Notes: a model not told the origin generated them from the letters alone. A stretch of DNA of 51,148 nucleotides from Gammaproteobacteria bacterium (GCA_022823625.1 JAJEHQ010000014.1:1-51148); one strand, 5' to 3'; numbered from the stretch's first letter, positions 9,009 to 18,753 are shown. Numbers and translations: made by a program.

Positions 9009-11102
9009 ATGGCTGAACAATCGAACGAAGTCGTACTGAATATCCAAAATCTGGATATCTCATATTACACACGCGCCGGAGAGATTCCGGCTGTTGTGGA
9101 TTTTTCACTAGAAGTGAAACGTGGCGAAACGATTGGACTGGTTGGAGAATCAGGCTGTGGTAAGTCAACCGTTGCAATGGCGATCATGCAATATATGGGC
9201 CATAACGGTGCAGTCAAGAGCGGAACGATTGAGTTCAAGGGTCGCGATCTGACAAAACTGAGTGAGGAAGAATTAAGACAGATTCGCGGCAAAGAGATTT
9301 CCATGATCTACCAGGAGCCGTTTTCTGCGCTGAATCCAAGCATGCGCATCGATCAGCAGTTGATGGAAGTTCCGCTGGCGCATGAACAAATCGATGTTAA
9401 GGAGGCACATGAAAGAGCTCGGCAAATTCTGACTGATGTCAATATTCCAGACCCTGACCGAGTTTTAGCCTCATATCCGCATCAGCTTTCTGGTGGCCAA
9501 CAGCAGCGGGTTGTAATCGCAATGGGATTGCTGTCGAATCCGGACCTGCTGTTGCTTGATGAACCCACGACTGCGCTGGACGTGACAGTTGAGGCCGGAA
9601 TTGTTAAGTTAATTGCCAATATCAGTAAGAAATTTGGTACCTCGCAAATTTACATTTCCCACAATCTGGGTTTAATTCTTGAAACTTGCGATCGGGTCTT
9701 TGTCATGTACTCTGGCGAGGTTGTCGAAGAAGGGCGCATCAAACCACTATTCAAGTCGCCTCGACATCCATACACCCATGGACTTTTCGGCTGTATTGCA
9801 TTGCCGACAGCGGATAAAACTGCAGCACCACTAACGCCGATCCGCGGACAGTTGCCGCTGCCTCACGAGCGACCAAAAGGCTGCAATTTTGCTCCACGAT
9901 GTGACCATTTTGCTGCCGGCGTTTGTGACCAGGACGACATTCACATGGAGGATGTTGCTGACGACGTCGATGGGAAACATCGTGTACGCTGCCTTCGTTG
10001 GACTGAAATTGAGCAAATTCGAGCTGAGGCTGATCAGTCTAAAGAAGCGGCTGGAATTGGTCACGAAGTGCTCAAGGTAATCGACATGCAAAAATATTAC
10101 TCCATGCATGATCGATCACTCAAGGCGGTGATGAGCGGAACCAGCGTCAAACTGGTCAAGGCAAATGAAAAAATTGATTTTGAGGCACATGAATCTGAGA
10201 CGCTGGCTATTGTTGGGGAGTCGGGCTGTGGTAAATCGACATTGGCGAAAGTGCTGCTGGGTCTTGAAACCGCAACGGGTGGTGAGATTTTTCTGAATGG
10301 TGAAGCGATTCATGATGTTTCCGTACAGTCGCGCTCAAATTCCCAGCTGGCCTCAATGCAGATGGTTTTCCAAAATCCTAGTGATACGCTGAATCCGAGC
10401 CATACAGTCGGTCAACAGATCGGTCGCGCCATTACAAAGTTTGGTGTTGAGCACAATCGGCACAAGGTTCGAGATATGGTGATGTCGCTACTCGACATTG
10501 TTAAATTGCCGCGGGATTTCTACTACCGTCGTCCGCGTCAGTTATCGGGCGGACAGAAACAGCGAATCGGCATCGCGCGTGCCTTTGCCGGCCAGCCATC
10601 AATGATTATTGCAGATGAGCCGGTTTCCGCGCTGGATGTTTCGGTTGCTGCGGCAATTACTGAACTACTGATGGATTTGCAGCGTGAACGGAAGATGACC
10701 CTTCTCTTTATCAGTCATGATTTAAGCATTGTTCGCTATTTGTCCGATCGCATTTTGGTGATGTATCTAGGACAGGTTATGGAGCAGGGTTTAACCAGAG
10801 AAGTATTTCAACCACCGTATCACCCCTACACTGAAGCTTTGTTGTCCGCTGTACCCATTGCGGATCCGGAAGTTTCCAAGCGGGAAATAGTGCTGGAAGG
10901 CAATTTGCCCAGTGTGCTCAATCCGCCTAAAGGCTGTCCATTCGAGACCCGCTGTCCGCGAAAGGTTGGAAAGATTTGTGAAGAGGATCGACCGCCGGTT
11001 CAGTCAGATTCTGAGAATCATCATATTGCCTGCCACATACCGCTTGATGAATTGAGACAGGTTGAACCTGTTATTGAAGTGCCGGATGCTGCTGTAGCAT
11101 AA
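9009..11102 (+). CDS. Double ABC ATPase, DppD-DppF fusion with oligopeptide-type tails (second set)
   Basis: This fused ATPase has two cassettes, about 697 residues from the ATG at 9009; a TTG six bases earlier overlaps the previous stop and is less likely. Cassette 1 carries GESGCGKST (about residue 46), LSGGQQQR and LLLLDEPTTALD. It is followed by the OppD/DppD tail with PLPHERPKGCNFAPRC and a further cysteine. Cassette 2 carries GESGCGKST near residue 402, LSGGQKQR, ADEPVSALDVS, and its own tail with GCPFETRCPRKVGKIC. These cysteine-rich tails are typical of oligopeptide/dipeptide ATPases. It is longer than the first set's ATPase because both tails are kept. Confidence 0.9.
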   Translation: MAEQSNEVVLNIQNLDISYYTRAGEIPAVVDFSLEVKRGETIGLVGESGCGKSTVAMAIMQYMGHNGAVKSGTIEFKGRDLTKLSEEELRQIRGKEISMIYQEPFSALNPSMRIDQQLMEVPLAHEQIDVKEAHERARQILTDVNIPDPDRVLASYPHQLSGGQQQRVVIAMGLLSNPDLLLLDEPTTALDVTVEAGIVKLIANISKKFGTSQIYISHNLGLILETCDRVFVMYSGEVVEEGRIKPLFKSPRHPYTHGLFGCIALPTADKTAAPLTPIRGQLPLPHERPKGCNFAPRCDHFAAGVCDQDDIHMEDVADDVDGKHRVRCLRWTEIEQIRAEADQSKEAAGIGHEVLKVIDMQKYYSMHDRSLKAVMSGTSVKLVKANEKIDFEAHESETLAIVGESGCGKSTLAKVLLGLETATGGEIFLNGEAIHDVSVQSRSNSQLASMQMVFQNPSDTLNPSHTVGQQIGRAITKFGVEHNRHKVRDMVMSLLDIVKLPRDFYYRRPRQLSGGQKQRIGIARAFAGQPSMIIADEPVSALDVSVAAAITELLMDLQRERKMTLLFISHDLSIVRYLSDRILVMYLGQVMEQGLTREVFQPPYHPYTEALLSAVPIADPEVSKREIVLEGNLPSVLNPPKGCPFETRCPRKVGKICEEDRPPVQSDSENHHIACHIPLDELRQVEPVIEVPDAAVA

Positions 11103-11502
11103 CTTTGGGTTTTCCAATGTCAAAGTGAGTCTGAAACACTCGAAGAAGTAGTGAGGCGAAATTGAAACCAGACAGAAAGTTAAGCCTTTGGATACTATGG
11201 TACAAAAAGACAGCACGATTCGCAGTTAGTTTGATAAACAATTGAAACAATTCGACCAAGTCAATAGGCCAGTTGAACGACAACATTCACTACTTACTCA
11301 CATCATATAACTGTTCTTCCAATCAACTACCTGCCGATTTGGTTGGAAATGAGAGTTGAAACAGTGCGTTAGATGTTGTTTGTACTATAGTTGCTTTCCA
11401 ACTACTACTGAATCCTGCAAAAAATTGTCTAAATTTTTCAAAAATATATAGCTGCCCCTCAATCAAGTGTGCATACGATGATAGATACAAAGTGTCCCAA
11501 AT
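11103..11502. other. A/T-rich intergenic stretch before the R-M island
   Basis: These 400 bases hold no convincing gene. Just after the ATPase stop, ACTTTG (11102-11107) and CAAAGT (11121-11126) could pair, but no T-run follows, so a terminator is doubtful. Composition becomes visibly richer in A/T toward 11500. A possible promoter for the R-M genes is TTGTCT (11425-11430) with TATAGC sixteen bases further (11447-11452). It is weak and unproven. Confidence 0.5.
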
Positions 11503-13613
11503 ATGAAAGATAAGTTGCATGGTCAGTATCACTTCAGTAGATCTATCAAGGATCAAGCTGGTGAAATCTTTGTTGGTAAGAGTCTTGAACTATTCCGCCT
11601 CGTCCTATTTTCACATTCCGAAATGGAAGCCCTTTATCGTCGAATTCATCAAAAAAAATACAGAGGTAAAGATACGATTTTTGTATCCTGTATCGTTCGC
11701 GAGAAGGATGTACGATTGACTCCAGAAGAGAGCGTTCGCCAAATCTATGCGGAACGGTTGATCAACCAATACGGGTATCCAAGAAATCGACTAGCTTGTG
11801 AGTATCTAGTTAATTTTGGTAGAGAAAAGAAAAAAGCTGACATCGTCATTTTTGACAGAGACCAGACTGATGTTCCATACATCATTGTTGAATTAAAAAA
11901 ACCAAAGCTCAAGGATGGAAAGGCTCAACTTCGCTCCTATTGCAACGCGACCGGAGCTCCAATTGGAGTTTGGACGAATGGCGAACAGATTTCTCATTAT
12001 CACCGAAAAGATCCGAACTACTTTGAGGATATATCAGACATCCCTCATGAATCGCAGCACCTGTCTGACATTCTGAACGAACGTTTTACGCTTAAGGATC
12101 TAATTCTGCGGGACAAACTCGTCAACGAGAGGAAGTCGTTAAAGAACCTAATTCTAGAGATGGAAGATGAAGTTTTGGCGAATGCTGGAGTGGATGTGTT
12201 CGAGGAGGTATTCAAGCTCATATTCACAAAGTTGTACGATGAATGTATGAGCGGAACTGACAAGATTAAGGTCGAATACTTCCTCGAACAAAATTGGAAC
12301 GTACAAAAACAAGGCACATACGAGCAACTTAGAGATTGTCTAGTTGAGCTGGATGACTCCAAATTCCGACCCCTAGAGTTTCGAAATACTGGCCAAACTG
12401 ACACAGAGTTAAAAGACAAGATTCAAAATCTATTCGAAAGAGCCGTAAATAAGTGGCCAGGAGTATTTTCAGAGAACTCAACGTTTGAGCTTTCTGACAG
12501 TCATTTAGCCGTGTGTGTATCTAGTCTGCAAGATGTTAAGTTACTCAACTCAAATTTGCTGGTTGTAGACGAAGCTTTTGAATACCTAGTCGGTAAATCG
12601 GCAAAAGGAGAAAAGGGTCAATACTTCACGCCTAGGCATGTAATTGACATGTGTGTGAAGATGCTTAACCCTAAGCGAGGCGAATACTTGATAGATACGG
12701 CTGCTGGTAGTTGTGGGTTTCCAGTCCATGCCATGTTCAAACTAACCGGAAATCTCTTTACAAGTACAGACATTAGAGAGGATGACAAACAAGATATCGA
12801 AAAGATATTTGGTATTGACTTCGATGAAAAAACGGTTCGAGTCGCCCGCACACTCAATCTTATCGCTGGTGATGGAGAAACTAACGTTCTCCATTTGAAT
12901 ACGCTTGATTTCGATCGTTGGAAAGATAAGACTGAGAAAAATCCAAAATGGCGAGATACCTACGGTACGGGATTTAAACGACTTGAAAAACTTAGAGTTG
13001 ACAAAAGAGAAAACAAGCGATTCAGTTTCGATGTTGTAATGGCAAATCCACCTTTTGCTGGCAAGATTAAAGATGGTAGAGTACTTCATCAATACGAGCT
13101 CAGTGCTGCAAAGAATGGAAAATGGCAAAAAGAGGTGGCGCGAGACATCTTGTTTATTGAAAGAAACATTGATTTTTTGAAGGGGGGGGGCGGATGGCTC
13201 TCGTACTTCCGCAAGGTAGGTTCAACAATATTTCGGATAAATTTGTCCGTGAATTTATCGCCACGAGGACTCGAATTCTCGCTGTAGTTAGTCTACACAG
13301 CAACACTTTCAAACCACATACAGGCACAAAAACAAGTGTTTTATTTGTGCAGAAGTGGGATGACTCTCAGTGCCCAAAAGTTGATGACTACCCAATATTC
13401 TTCGCGGTATCCGACAAATGCGGAAAAAATAACTCTGGAGATTACGAGTTACTTAGAGATGAGTATGGGCAAGAAAAATTGGATCGCTACGGTCATCTCA
13501 TCGTTGATCACGATTTACACAATCACGATGGAGAATTGCCGGATGGAGTAGCTGAGGCATTTATTGAGTGGGCAAAAGAAGTTGGATTGTCGTTCTGGCA
13601 GGAGAAAGAATAG
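11503..13613 (+). pseudogene. Fused restriction nuclease-DNA methyltransferase (BcgI-A-like), frame broken at a poly-G tract
   Basis: Two open frames (11503-13287 and 13194-13613) make one protein of about 703 residues if one G is added to a nine-G run at 13182-13190. The N-terminus has an HSDR_N-type nuclease domain with D113 and the ExK of IVELKKPK (E130, K132). A methyltransferase domain of the N6-adenine type follows, with GQYFTPRHVID (372-382), SAM motif DTAAGSCGF and catalytic NPPF (515-518). After the tract the second frame reads RMALVLPQGRFNN, a conserved methylase segment. This layout resembles the type IIB/IIG BcgI A subunit, which cuts and methylates with a separate specificity subunit. 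As read, translation ends early at 13287. The first 40 residues look unconserved, so M41 (11623) may be the true start. The break is more likely phase variation than decay, since the rest is intact. Confidence 0.75.
13182..13190 (+). repeat. Homopolymeric (G)9 tract inside the R-M gene; probable phase-variation switch
   Basis: Nine consecutive G lie within the coding region, between AAG and CGGATGGCT. With nine G the frame closes at 13287. With ten G, or seven, the reading becomes K-G-G-G-R-M-A or K-G-G-R-M-A and runs to 13613. Ten G also restores the usual spacing of the methylase FLKPGGRMA motif. Such runs slip during replication in known phase-variable R-M genes. A sequencing or assembly error in the run is the main alternative. 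Confidence 0.75.
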
Positions 13614-13615
13614 TC

Positions 13616-15022
13616 ATGCGTTGTTCAATCTTGTCAAAATCAGAAATGACTCAACTTGATTTCGGGCACTTACTCCTTTCACCTGAATTTTATCTACAGG
13701 ATAAGATTGATTGCTGGACATTCCTTGAGAAAAAAGCCACATGTTCTCTTGACTTTTACTTCGACAGTATAAGCGAAACGATTACTAGTATCTCTAAGGT
13801 AGCCGTCTGTTACGATTTGACTGATGGCTTACCTAAATTCTTTGATGAAGGTACTAAAACGCATAGTATCCGTAGCACAAAAAAAGTTGCCAGAGCAGGT
13901 GACTTCGCAATATCTAGACTAAGATCATATCTTGAAGAGATGGGTATAGTAGAAGATAGAAAAGAAAAGCAACTTTTTTCAACTGAATTCTTAATCTTCA
14001 GACCTATCACTGATCAGTTGTCCGTCCATACGCTTTTTGCTCTTTGTATGACACACCGCGTTCAGAAAATTTTTAACCTCGGACAATATGGTACAGAGCA
14101 TCCTAGATTCTATGAGTTTCTGTTGTCGCAGCTACCTGTTCCGGACGCTCTCAAATCAATAGATTCTAATGTAAGTCAAATCGTACAGAAAGCCTTAAAA
14201 CTACGATTGCTGTCGAGGGAAAAGTACTTTGAAGCTCAATCTATTCTTCTCACTGAGTTAGAACTTCACAATTGTCTACTATTGCATCAATTAGTCTTCA
14301 CAAATGACTTTTCCAATATCCGAAAGCATTCAAGGATGGATTCCGAATACTTTCAGCCGAAATATGGCGAAATTGTAGACAAAATAAAAAGATATATTGG
14401 AGGTTGGGATAGGCTAGAAAATCTTGCACAGATTACAACAAAAAAATTTCAACCAAAGTCTGAACAAAGCTACAAATACATCGAATTGTCGAACGTCGGA
14501 TCATTCGGAGAAATCACTGGTTGTATAGTGGAAAAAGGTAAAAATCTCCCAACTCGAGCGCGAAGAAAGGTATTTGAAGGCGATTTACTTATTTCGTCAG
14601 TTGAAGGTTCCTTAGACAGCGTAGCGTGTATTGACAGTGAATTTAATCAGGCAATTTGTTCTACCGGATTCCATGTGTTGCACTCGAGAGTGATAAATTC
14701 GGAAACGTTGCTCGTATTAATGAAAAGTATTGCTGGACAACTGCAACTCAAGAGAGGGTGTAGCGGTACGATTCTTACGGCCATAAATGAAGAGGAACTT
14801 GCTCACATCGCGATACCAAAAATCAGAAATCAAATTCAAGCTGAAATTCGACACAAGATTTGTGAATCTGAGCAAGCAAGGAAACAAGCAAGACTCTTGC
14901 TCAATTTAGCGAAACAAACGGTCGAAATGGCTATTGAATCAAACGCAAATATGGCTATTGAATGGCTAAAAAGTCAAGATTGTGAGTATCTGCTTACCAG
15001 CCAAGAAGTCTGTTTACACTGA
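13616..15022 (+). CDS. Restriction-modification specificity subunit (HsdS/BcgI-B-like)
   Basis: This protein of about 468 residues provides DNA target recognition for the fused nuclease-methylase encoded just upstream. It has two half-repeats. The first is an N-terminal target-recognition domain followed by a conserved helical spacer. The second begins near RMDSEYFQPKYGEIVDKI, with YKYIELSNVGSFGEI and FEGDLLISSVEGS typical of type I S target domains. A long helix (KICESEQARKQARLLLN) closes the protein. The ATG at 13616 lies two bases after the upstream stop, so it is preferred over an earlier in-frame ATG at 13568 inside the upstream gene. No separate HsdR gene follows. Codons and composition are A/T-rich like the partner gene. 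Confidence 0.8.
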   Translation: MRCSILSKSEMTQLDFGHLLLSPEFYLQDKIDCWTFLEKKATCSLDFYFDSISETITSISKVAVCYDLTDGLPKFFDEGTKTHSIRSTKKVARAGDFAISRLRSYLEEMGIVEDRKEKQLFSTEFLIFRPITDQLSVHTLFALCMTHRVQKIFNLGQYGTEHPRFYEFLLSQLPVPDALKSIDSNVSQIVQKALKLRLLSREKYFEAQSILLTELELHNCLLLHQLVFTNDFSNIRKHSRMDSEYFQPKYGEIVDKIKRYIGGWDRLENLAQITTKKFQPKSEQSYKYIELSNVGSFGEITGCIVEKGKNLPTRARRKVFEGDLLISSVEGSLDSVACIDSEFNQAICSTGFHVLHSRVINSETLLVLMKSIAGQLQLKRGCSGTILTAINEEELAHIAIPKIRNQIQAEIRHKICESEQARKQARLLLNLAKQTVEMAIESNANMAIEWLKSQDCEYLLTSQEVCLH

Positions 15023-15231
15023 ACAATAACTGGTAGTTGGTGTTACTATAACTACTGCATCACTTGAAGTCGACACTGTAAATCCAGATTCTGCCAACAC
15101 TAAAATTCGAAATGATGACGAATTTCAAAACCAATAGACATGAAACCGAAGTTTACTAAGCGGAACTTCACAAAAAATTAATCATCTTCAAGGACTTGGA
15201 TTAAATTCTCTTGTTGACAAACAACAGTGAC

Positions 15232-15266
15232 AAAAAAAGGCCTTCCGAATGGAAGGCCTTTTTTTT
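15232..15266. terminator. Bidirectional rho-independent terminator
   Basis: GGCCTTCC (15239-15246) pairs with GGAAGGCC (15251-15258) around the loop GAAT. The stem has seven A on the left and eight T on the right, so it can end transcripts from either direction. It sits between the R-M specificity gene (plus) and the peptide-binding protein gene (minus), whose 3' ends converge here. Confidence 0.9.
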
Positions 15267-15279
15267 CAGATGTGGTTAA

Positions 15280-16917
15280 CTAGGCGTTGAGTCCCAATGT
15301 GTTACCGAAAATGTAACTAGTTGGGTGATGCGCAAAATTGACCACCTTATCACTCCATGCAGAGTAGACCGATCGCCACAGCGGTTGCGTGATGGGTCCA
15401 TCCTCTTGCATGATGACTTCAAGTTGCCTGATCAGCTCTCTACGTGCCTCAAGATCCAGTGTTCCTTCAGCCTGTGTCAAGACTGCGTCGAACTCTGGAT
15501 TGGCGTAGTGAGACTCATTCCAGGGTACACCGGATCGGTAAGCCAAACCAAGAACCATGAAACCAAGCGGACGATGTGTCCATGAAGTGAAGCCAAATGG
15601 GACCTTATCCCACACATCCCAGAAGTCAGCAGATGGAAGCAGATTAATATTAACTCGAATATTTGCTTCTTTCCACTGCTCAACCATGGTTTGTACGGCT
15701 GCAAGTTCCCAAGGCGGGTCGCCTTTACAAGCGATTTCAACATCAATTCCATCCGCATGGCCAGCTTCAGCAAGCAAAGCCTTTGCAGCTTCAGGATCCC
15801 TTTGAATCGCGGGTAAGACTGCATAATCAGGATGGACCGGGCAAACGTGGTGATGTTCACCTGGTGCGCCTGAATTTGCATGGGCCAACTCAAGGCAGCG
15901 AGGTGGATCAATCGCCACTCGCATCGCACGACGTACTCTTGGATCATCAAAAGGAGCCTGATCAACCTGTCCACGTGCAACACCGGTTTTCGCCGTTGTC
16001 GCTTCGTGTACACTGACGCCGGGCATACCGCGGTAGATATCAATCTGCGCAATGGTTCCTTCATAGGATCCTTGTACCTGGCCCGAAGACAAAGCTGAAA
16101 GCGTTGCAGAAGGATCGTCTCCCAAATCAACAAATTCAATTCGATCCAGATAGGGGCCATCGCCGTAATAGTCATCACGTGCGACAAGTACTGCTTTTCC
16201 ATTCTGAACATATTCAACCAGTTCAAATGCCCCCTGTCCATTAGAACCCACGCCAAATACGCCATTTTCTTCCGGATCGATCATTGGCAGTGGATAGTGG
16301 AACATATGCTCAGGAACAGCAATTTGTGGAACCTTGATGTTCAGTTGAACCGTCTTGCCGTCGACGACTTCGATGGCATTCGCGTCCCAAAGTCCATCAC
16401 CAGCATCATTCATCATGTAGCCCTTCATCAGACCTAGTACAGACGAACCGGTATTCGGATCAAGAACTCGATTCAGGTTCCAGGCAACATCTTCAGCAAC
16501 AAAGTCTCGTCCATTGTGCCATTTCAACTCTGGACGAATCCTAAGCGTCCAGGTCATCAAATCATCACTGGCTTCCCAACCTTCCAACAGTCCGGGACGA
16601 GTTACATTGTCGTGTCCGGTGAGAGTCAGATATTCAACCACTTGGCGAGTGATATTTGAATCGTAAACCCATTGAAAAATGTGGGGATCAGCAATTGTTG
16701 GACACCGCATGGAGACTCGAAGGGTGCCGCCTTTCGGCATATCCGCTCTCGCGGTTGGAATAAATTTGACGCCTGTGATGTCGCCAGCAAACTTGTATGC
16801 AGCAGCTGCCGACAACCCAAGCAAGCTCGAATAGCGCAGAAAATCACGTCGGGTGATTTTCCCTTCCGCCAGTTCTCGCTTTAAAGTAGGTATATGTCGA
16901 TGTTCATCACGACTCAT
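15280..16917 (-). CDS. Second peptide-type ABC substrate-binding protein, Tat-exported
   Basis: This is another family 5 solute-binding protein, about 545 residues from the ATG at 16917. That start has AGGAGG at 16924-16929, so an upstream in-frame ATG at 16953 is rejected. A twin-arginine signal (ITRRDFLRYSS, then an alanine-rich core ending at TARA-D) sends it to the periplasm. Family features include PKGGTLRVSM, WTLRIRPELKWHNGRDF, AEDVAWNLNRV, and APFDDPRVRRAMRVAID. Only one binding protein accompanies the two permease/ATPase sets at 3601-11102. This gene, on the other side of the R-M island, may supply the second, although it is on the opposite strand. Confidence 0.9.
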   Translation of the reverse strand: MSRDEHRHIPTLKRELAEGKITRRDFLRYSSLLGLSAAAAYKFAGDITGVKFIPTARADMPKGGTLRVSMRCPTIADPHIFQWVYDSNITRQVVEYLTLTGHDNVTRPGLLEGWEASDDLMTWTLRIRPELKWHNGRDFVAEDVAWNLNRVLDPNTGSSVLGLMKGYMMNDAGDGLWDANAIEVVDGKTVQLNIKVPQIAVPEHMFHYPLPMIDPEENGVFGVGSNGQGAFELVEYVQNGKAVLVARDDYYGDGPYLDRIEFVDLGDDPSATLSALSSGQVQGSYEGTIAQIDIYRGMPGVSVHEATTAKTGVARGQVDQAPFDDPRVRRAMRVAIDPPRCLELAHANSGAPGEHHHVCPVHPDYAVLPAIQRDPEAAKALLAEAGHADGIDVEIACKGDPPWELAAVQTMVEQWKEANIRVNINLLPSADFWDVWDKVPFGFTSWTHRPLGFMVLGLAYRSGVPWNESHYANPEFDAVLTQAEGTLDLEARRELIRQLEVIMQEDGPITQPLWRSVYSAWSDKVVNFAHHPTSYIFGNTLGLNA

Positions 16918-17108
16918 ATAGTACCTCCTAACAGATTGTCGATTAAGTTTCAATCATCTACTTCCGATGAATGCACATCTGGAAGTTGGAAAATGATAAT
17001 TTATTGTATAGGTAAATTCATTTCATTGTGACCTTTCAATCCAACACTTTAATAGTGAGGTTAATCCACGACTCTGACGAAAGGCGGACCAGGATTCAAT
17101 AGACAGGA

Positions 17109-17861
17109 TTACTGATTCTGTTGGCGGTGTTGTAGGGTGAATTGCTTGCCTGACGACAGGGTTATGATCCGATGTTGAGGGGTTTGTTCTGGCTGCCATG
17201 AAACTAGCCGATAAGTTGCAGGGGGAATATTGGTCCAGTGAATCAGGTCAGGTTTCTGAAGAACCGCATATTGAGATGCTGGTGGCACGAAAACCCAGCT
17301 GTGCATCCCCGGATGCAAGTCGCAGCGTACATTCAAGATACCTGTTGAAGTGAGTGTCTTTCGAACGGTCACACTTTTGAGTGGCGTTGCAACGTTAAAC
17401 ACCGTATTTTTTCCATCGTCAATATGTGTATTGTGAAGAATTGAGTCTTCGTTTATGATTTCAACGGTGCTCCCGGTTGTGATCAATTGAAACCTGGGAA
17501 CAAACTTACTATCTTGTATCAGGATGCGACTGACGCTGTCATTTTCTGGAACAGGCGTCAAAGGTGGTGGCCACTGCTCCAGATAAATCACTAAAGGCGG
17601 TGTGTCAACTGAGTCAACGTTTATTTTCAATTGCGCAGTCTTAGGATCGAGATAGAGTCTTGGCAAATTGAAGTGTCTGTGTAAGGAGAATGCAATAGCA
17701 GTTGCACAGATAATGCAAAATACACCGACAAACACCCAGTACCTGCGATTGACGCCTGATTTGCGCGAGTGCCGTTTGATCTGTTGCCTTTTGATCGCGG
17801 TGTGTTTTGTCTTATATTCTTGAATTCTCTGAACAATAAGACGGTAAATTAATCGGAACAT
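17109..17861 (-). CDS. Membrane-anchored cupredoxin-like protein
   Basis: Counting from the ATG at 17861 this has about 250 residues. A basic N-terminal stretch rich in K and R is followed by one membrane segment (VFVGVFCIICATAIAFSL), so the rest is probably periplasmic. The body contains a plastocyanin-like domain. FVPRFQLITTGSTVEIINED precedes HNTHIDDGK, and later come RCDLHPGMHSWVFV, with C, H and M spaced like type-1 copper ligands. A C-terminal beta-rich region (IPPATYRLVSWQPE) resembles carboxypeptidase-regulatory-like folds found in methylamine-utilisation-type proteins. An earlier ATG at 17966 would overlap the divergent AAA+ gene. Copper binding is an inference from motif spacing. 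Confidence 0.65.
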   Translation of the reverse strand: MFRLIYRLIVQRIQEYKTKHTAIKRQQIKRHSRKSGVNRRYWVFVGVFCIICATAIAFSLHRHFNLPRLYLDPKTAQLKINVDSVDTPPLVIYLEQWPPPLTPVPENDSVSRILIQDSKFVPRFQLITTGSTVEIINEDSILHNTHIDDGKNTVFNVATPLKSVTVRKTLTSTGILNVRCDLHPGMHSWVFVPPASQYAVLQKPDLIHWTNIPPATYRLVSWQPEQTPQHRIITLSSGKQFTLQHRQQNQ

Positions 17862-17952
17862 AAACTGTGAATTGGACCGGATGCAATCAAAAAAGGGAGA
17901 ATTGTTTGAAGTATACAGAATCGATTCTGGTTTCGACAGCAGCGCTGAGTTG

Positions 17953-18753
17953 ATGTCGACTGTCATGAACGATAAACATTTGCCCTTTTATCTCCCACAG
18001 AATGAGGAGACCGACATCTTCCGCTCTGCCTATCGGCGGCGTTTAGCGGTATTACTGAAAGGTCCTACAGGCTGTGGCAAGACGCGCTTCGTCAGACACA
18101 TGGCTGCAAAGCTTGAGCGTCCGCTATTTACAGTTGCATGTCACGATGAGTTGTCCGCGGCGGATCTTTTGGGTCGATATCTGATCAAAGATGACGAAAC
18201 AATTTGGCACGACGGACCGCTAACTCAGGCTGTGCGTCAGGGGGGCATCTGCTACTTGGATGAAATTGTTGAAGCACGCAAGGATACAACCGTCGTTTTA
18301 CATCCGCTGTGCGATGACCGTCGTACACTCTTTCTTGACCGTACTGGAGAAGTTGTCGCTGCACCGCCAGAATTCATGCTGGTTGTCTCGTTCAATCCAG
18401 GTTATCAAAATATCTTCAAGAATCTAAAACAAAGTACTCGCCAGCGATTTATTTCAATGACGTTCGATTTCCCAGATCCGAAAAAGGAAGTCGAAATCGT
18501 TGTGACTGAAACCGATGTCGATACAAGAACAGCCAAGAGCCTTGTTGCGTTGGGTCAGAAACTTCGGGAGGTTGAAGGTCACGATATTGAAGAAACCGCT
18601 TCTACACGGTTGCTGGTTCACGCAGCACATCTGATCCATGATGGCTTGCCTGCTCGCAGGGCTTGTGAGGTCGCACTCGTAGATTCATTAACCGACGATT
18701 TGATCATTCGTGAGAGCTTATTGGAAATCATAGATGCCTACTTCGTTGCGTGA
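17953..18753 (+). CDS. NorQ/CbbQ-type AAA+ ATPase
   Basis: From the ATG at 17953 this is 266 residues, the usual length of the CbbQ/NirQ/NorQ family; upstream ATG and TTG codons would crowd the divergent gene. Walker A is GPTGCGKT (37-44). The family-specific segments TVACHDELSAADLLGRYLI, DGPLTQAVRQGGICYLDE (Walker B) and EARKDTTVVLHPLCDDRR follow, then SFNPGYQ and STRQRF. These MoxR-branch ATPases form hexameric rings and work with a VWA partner to activate or assemble metalloenzymes such as nitric oxide reductase or Rubisco. The VWA partner is encoded next, with a 20-base overlap. Neither norCB nor cbbLS is in this window. Confidence 0.9.
   Translation: MSTVMNDKHLPFYLPQNEETDIFRSAYRRRLAVLLKGPTGCGKTRFVRHMAAKLERPLFTVACHDELSAADLLGRYLIKDDETIWHDGPLTQAVRQGGICYLDEIVEARKDTTVVLHPLCDDRRTLFLDRTGEVVAAPPEFMLVVSFNPGYQNIFKNLKQSTRQRFISMTFDFPDPKKEVEIVVTETDVDTRTAKSLVALGQKLREVEGHDIEETASTRLLVHAAHLIHDGLPARRACEVALVDSLTDDLIIRESLLEIIDAYFVA

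Noticed and set aside
15477..16265. A 262-codon open frame on the minus strand
   Set aside because: It lies wholly inside the second peptide-binding protein gene in another frame and shows no family motif; it is a shadow.
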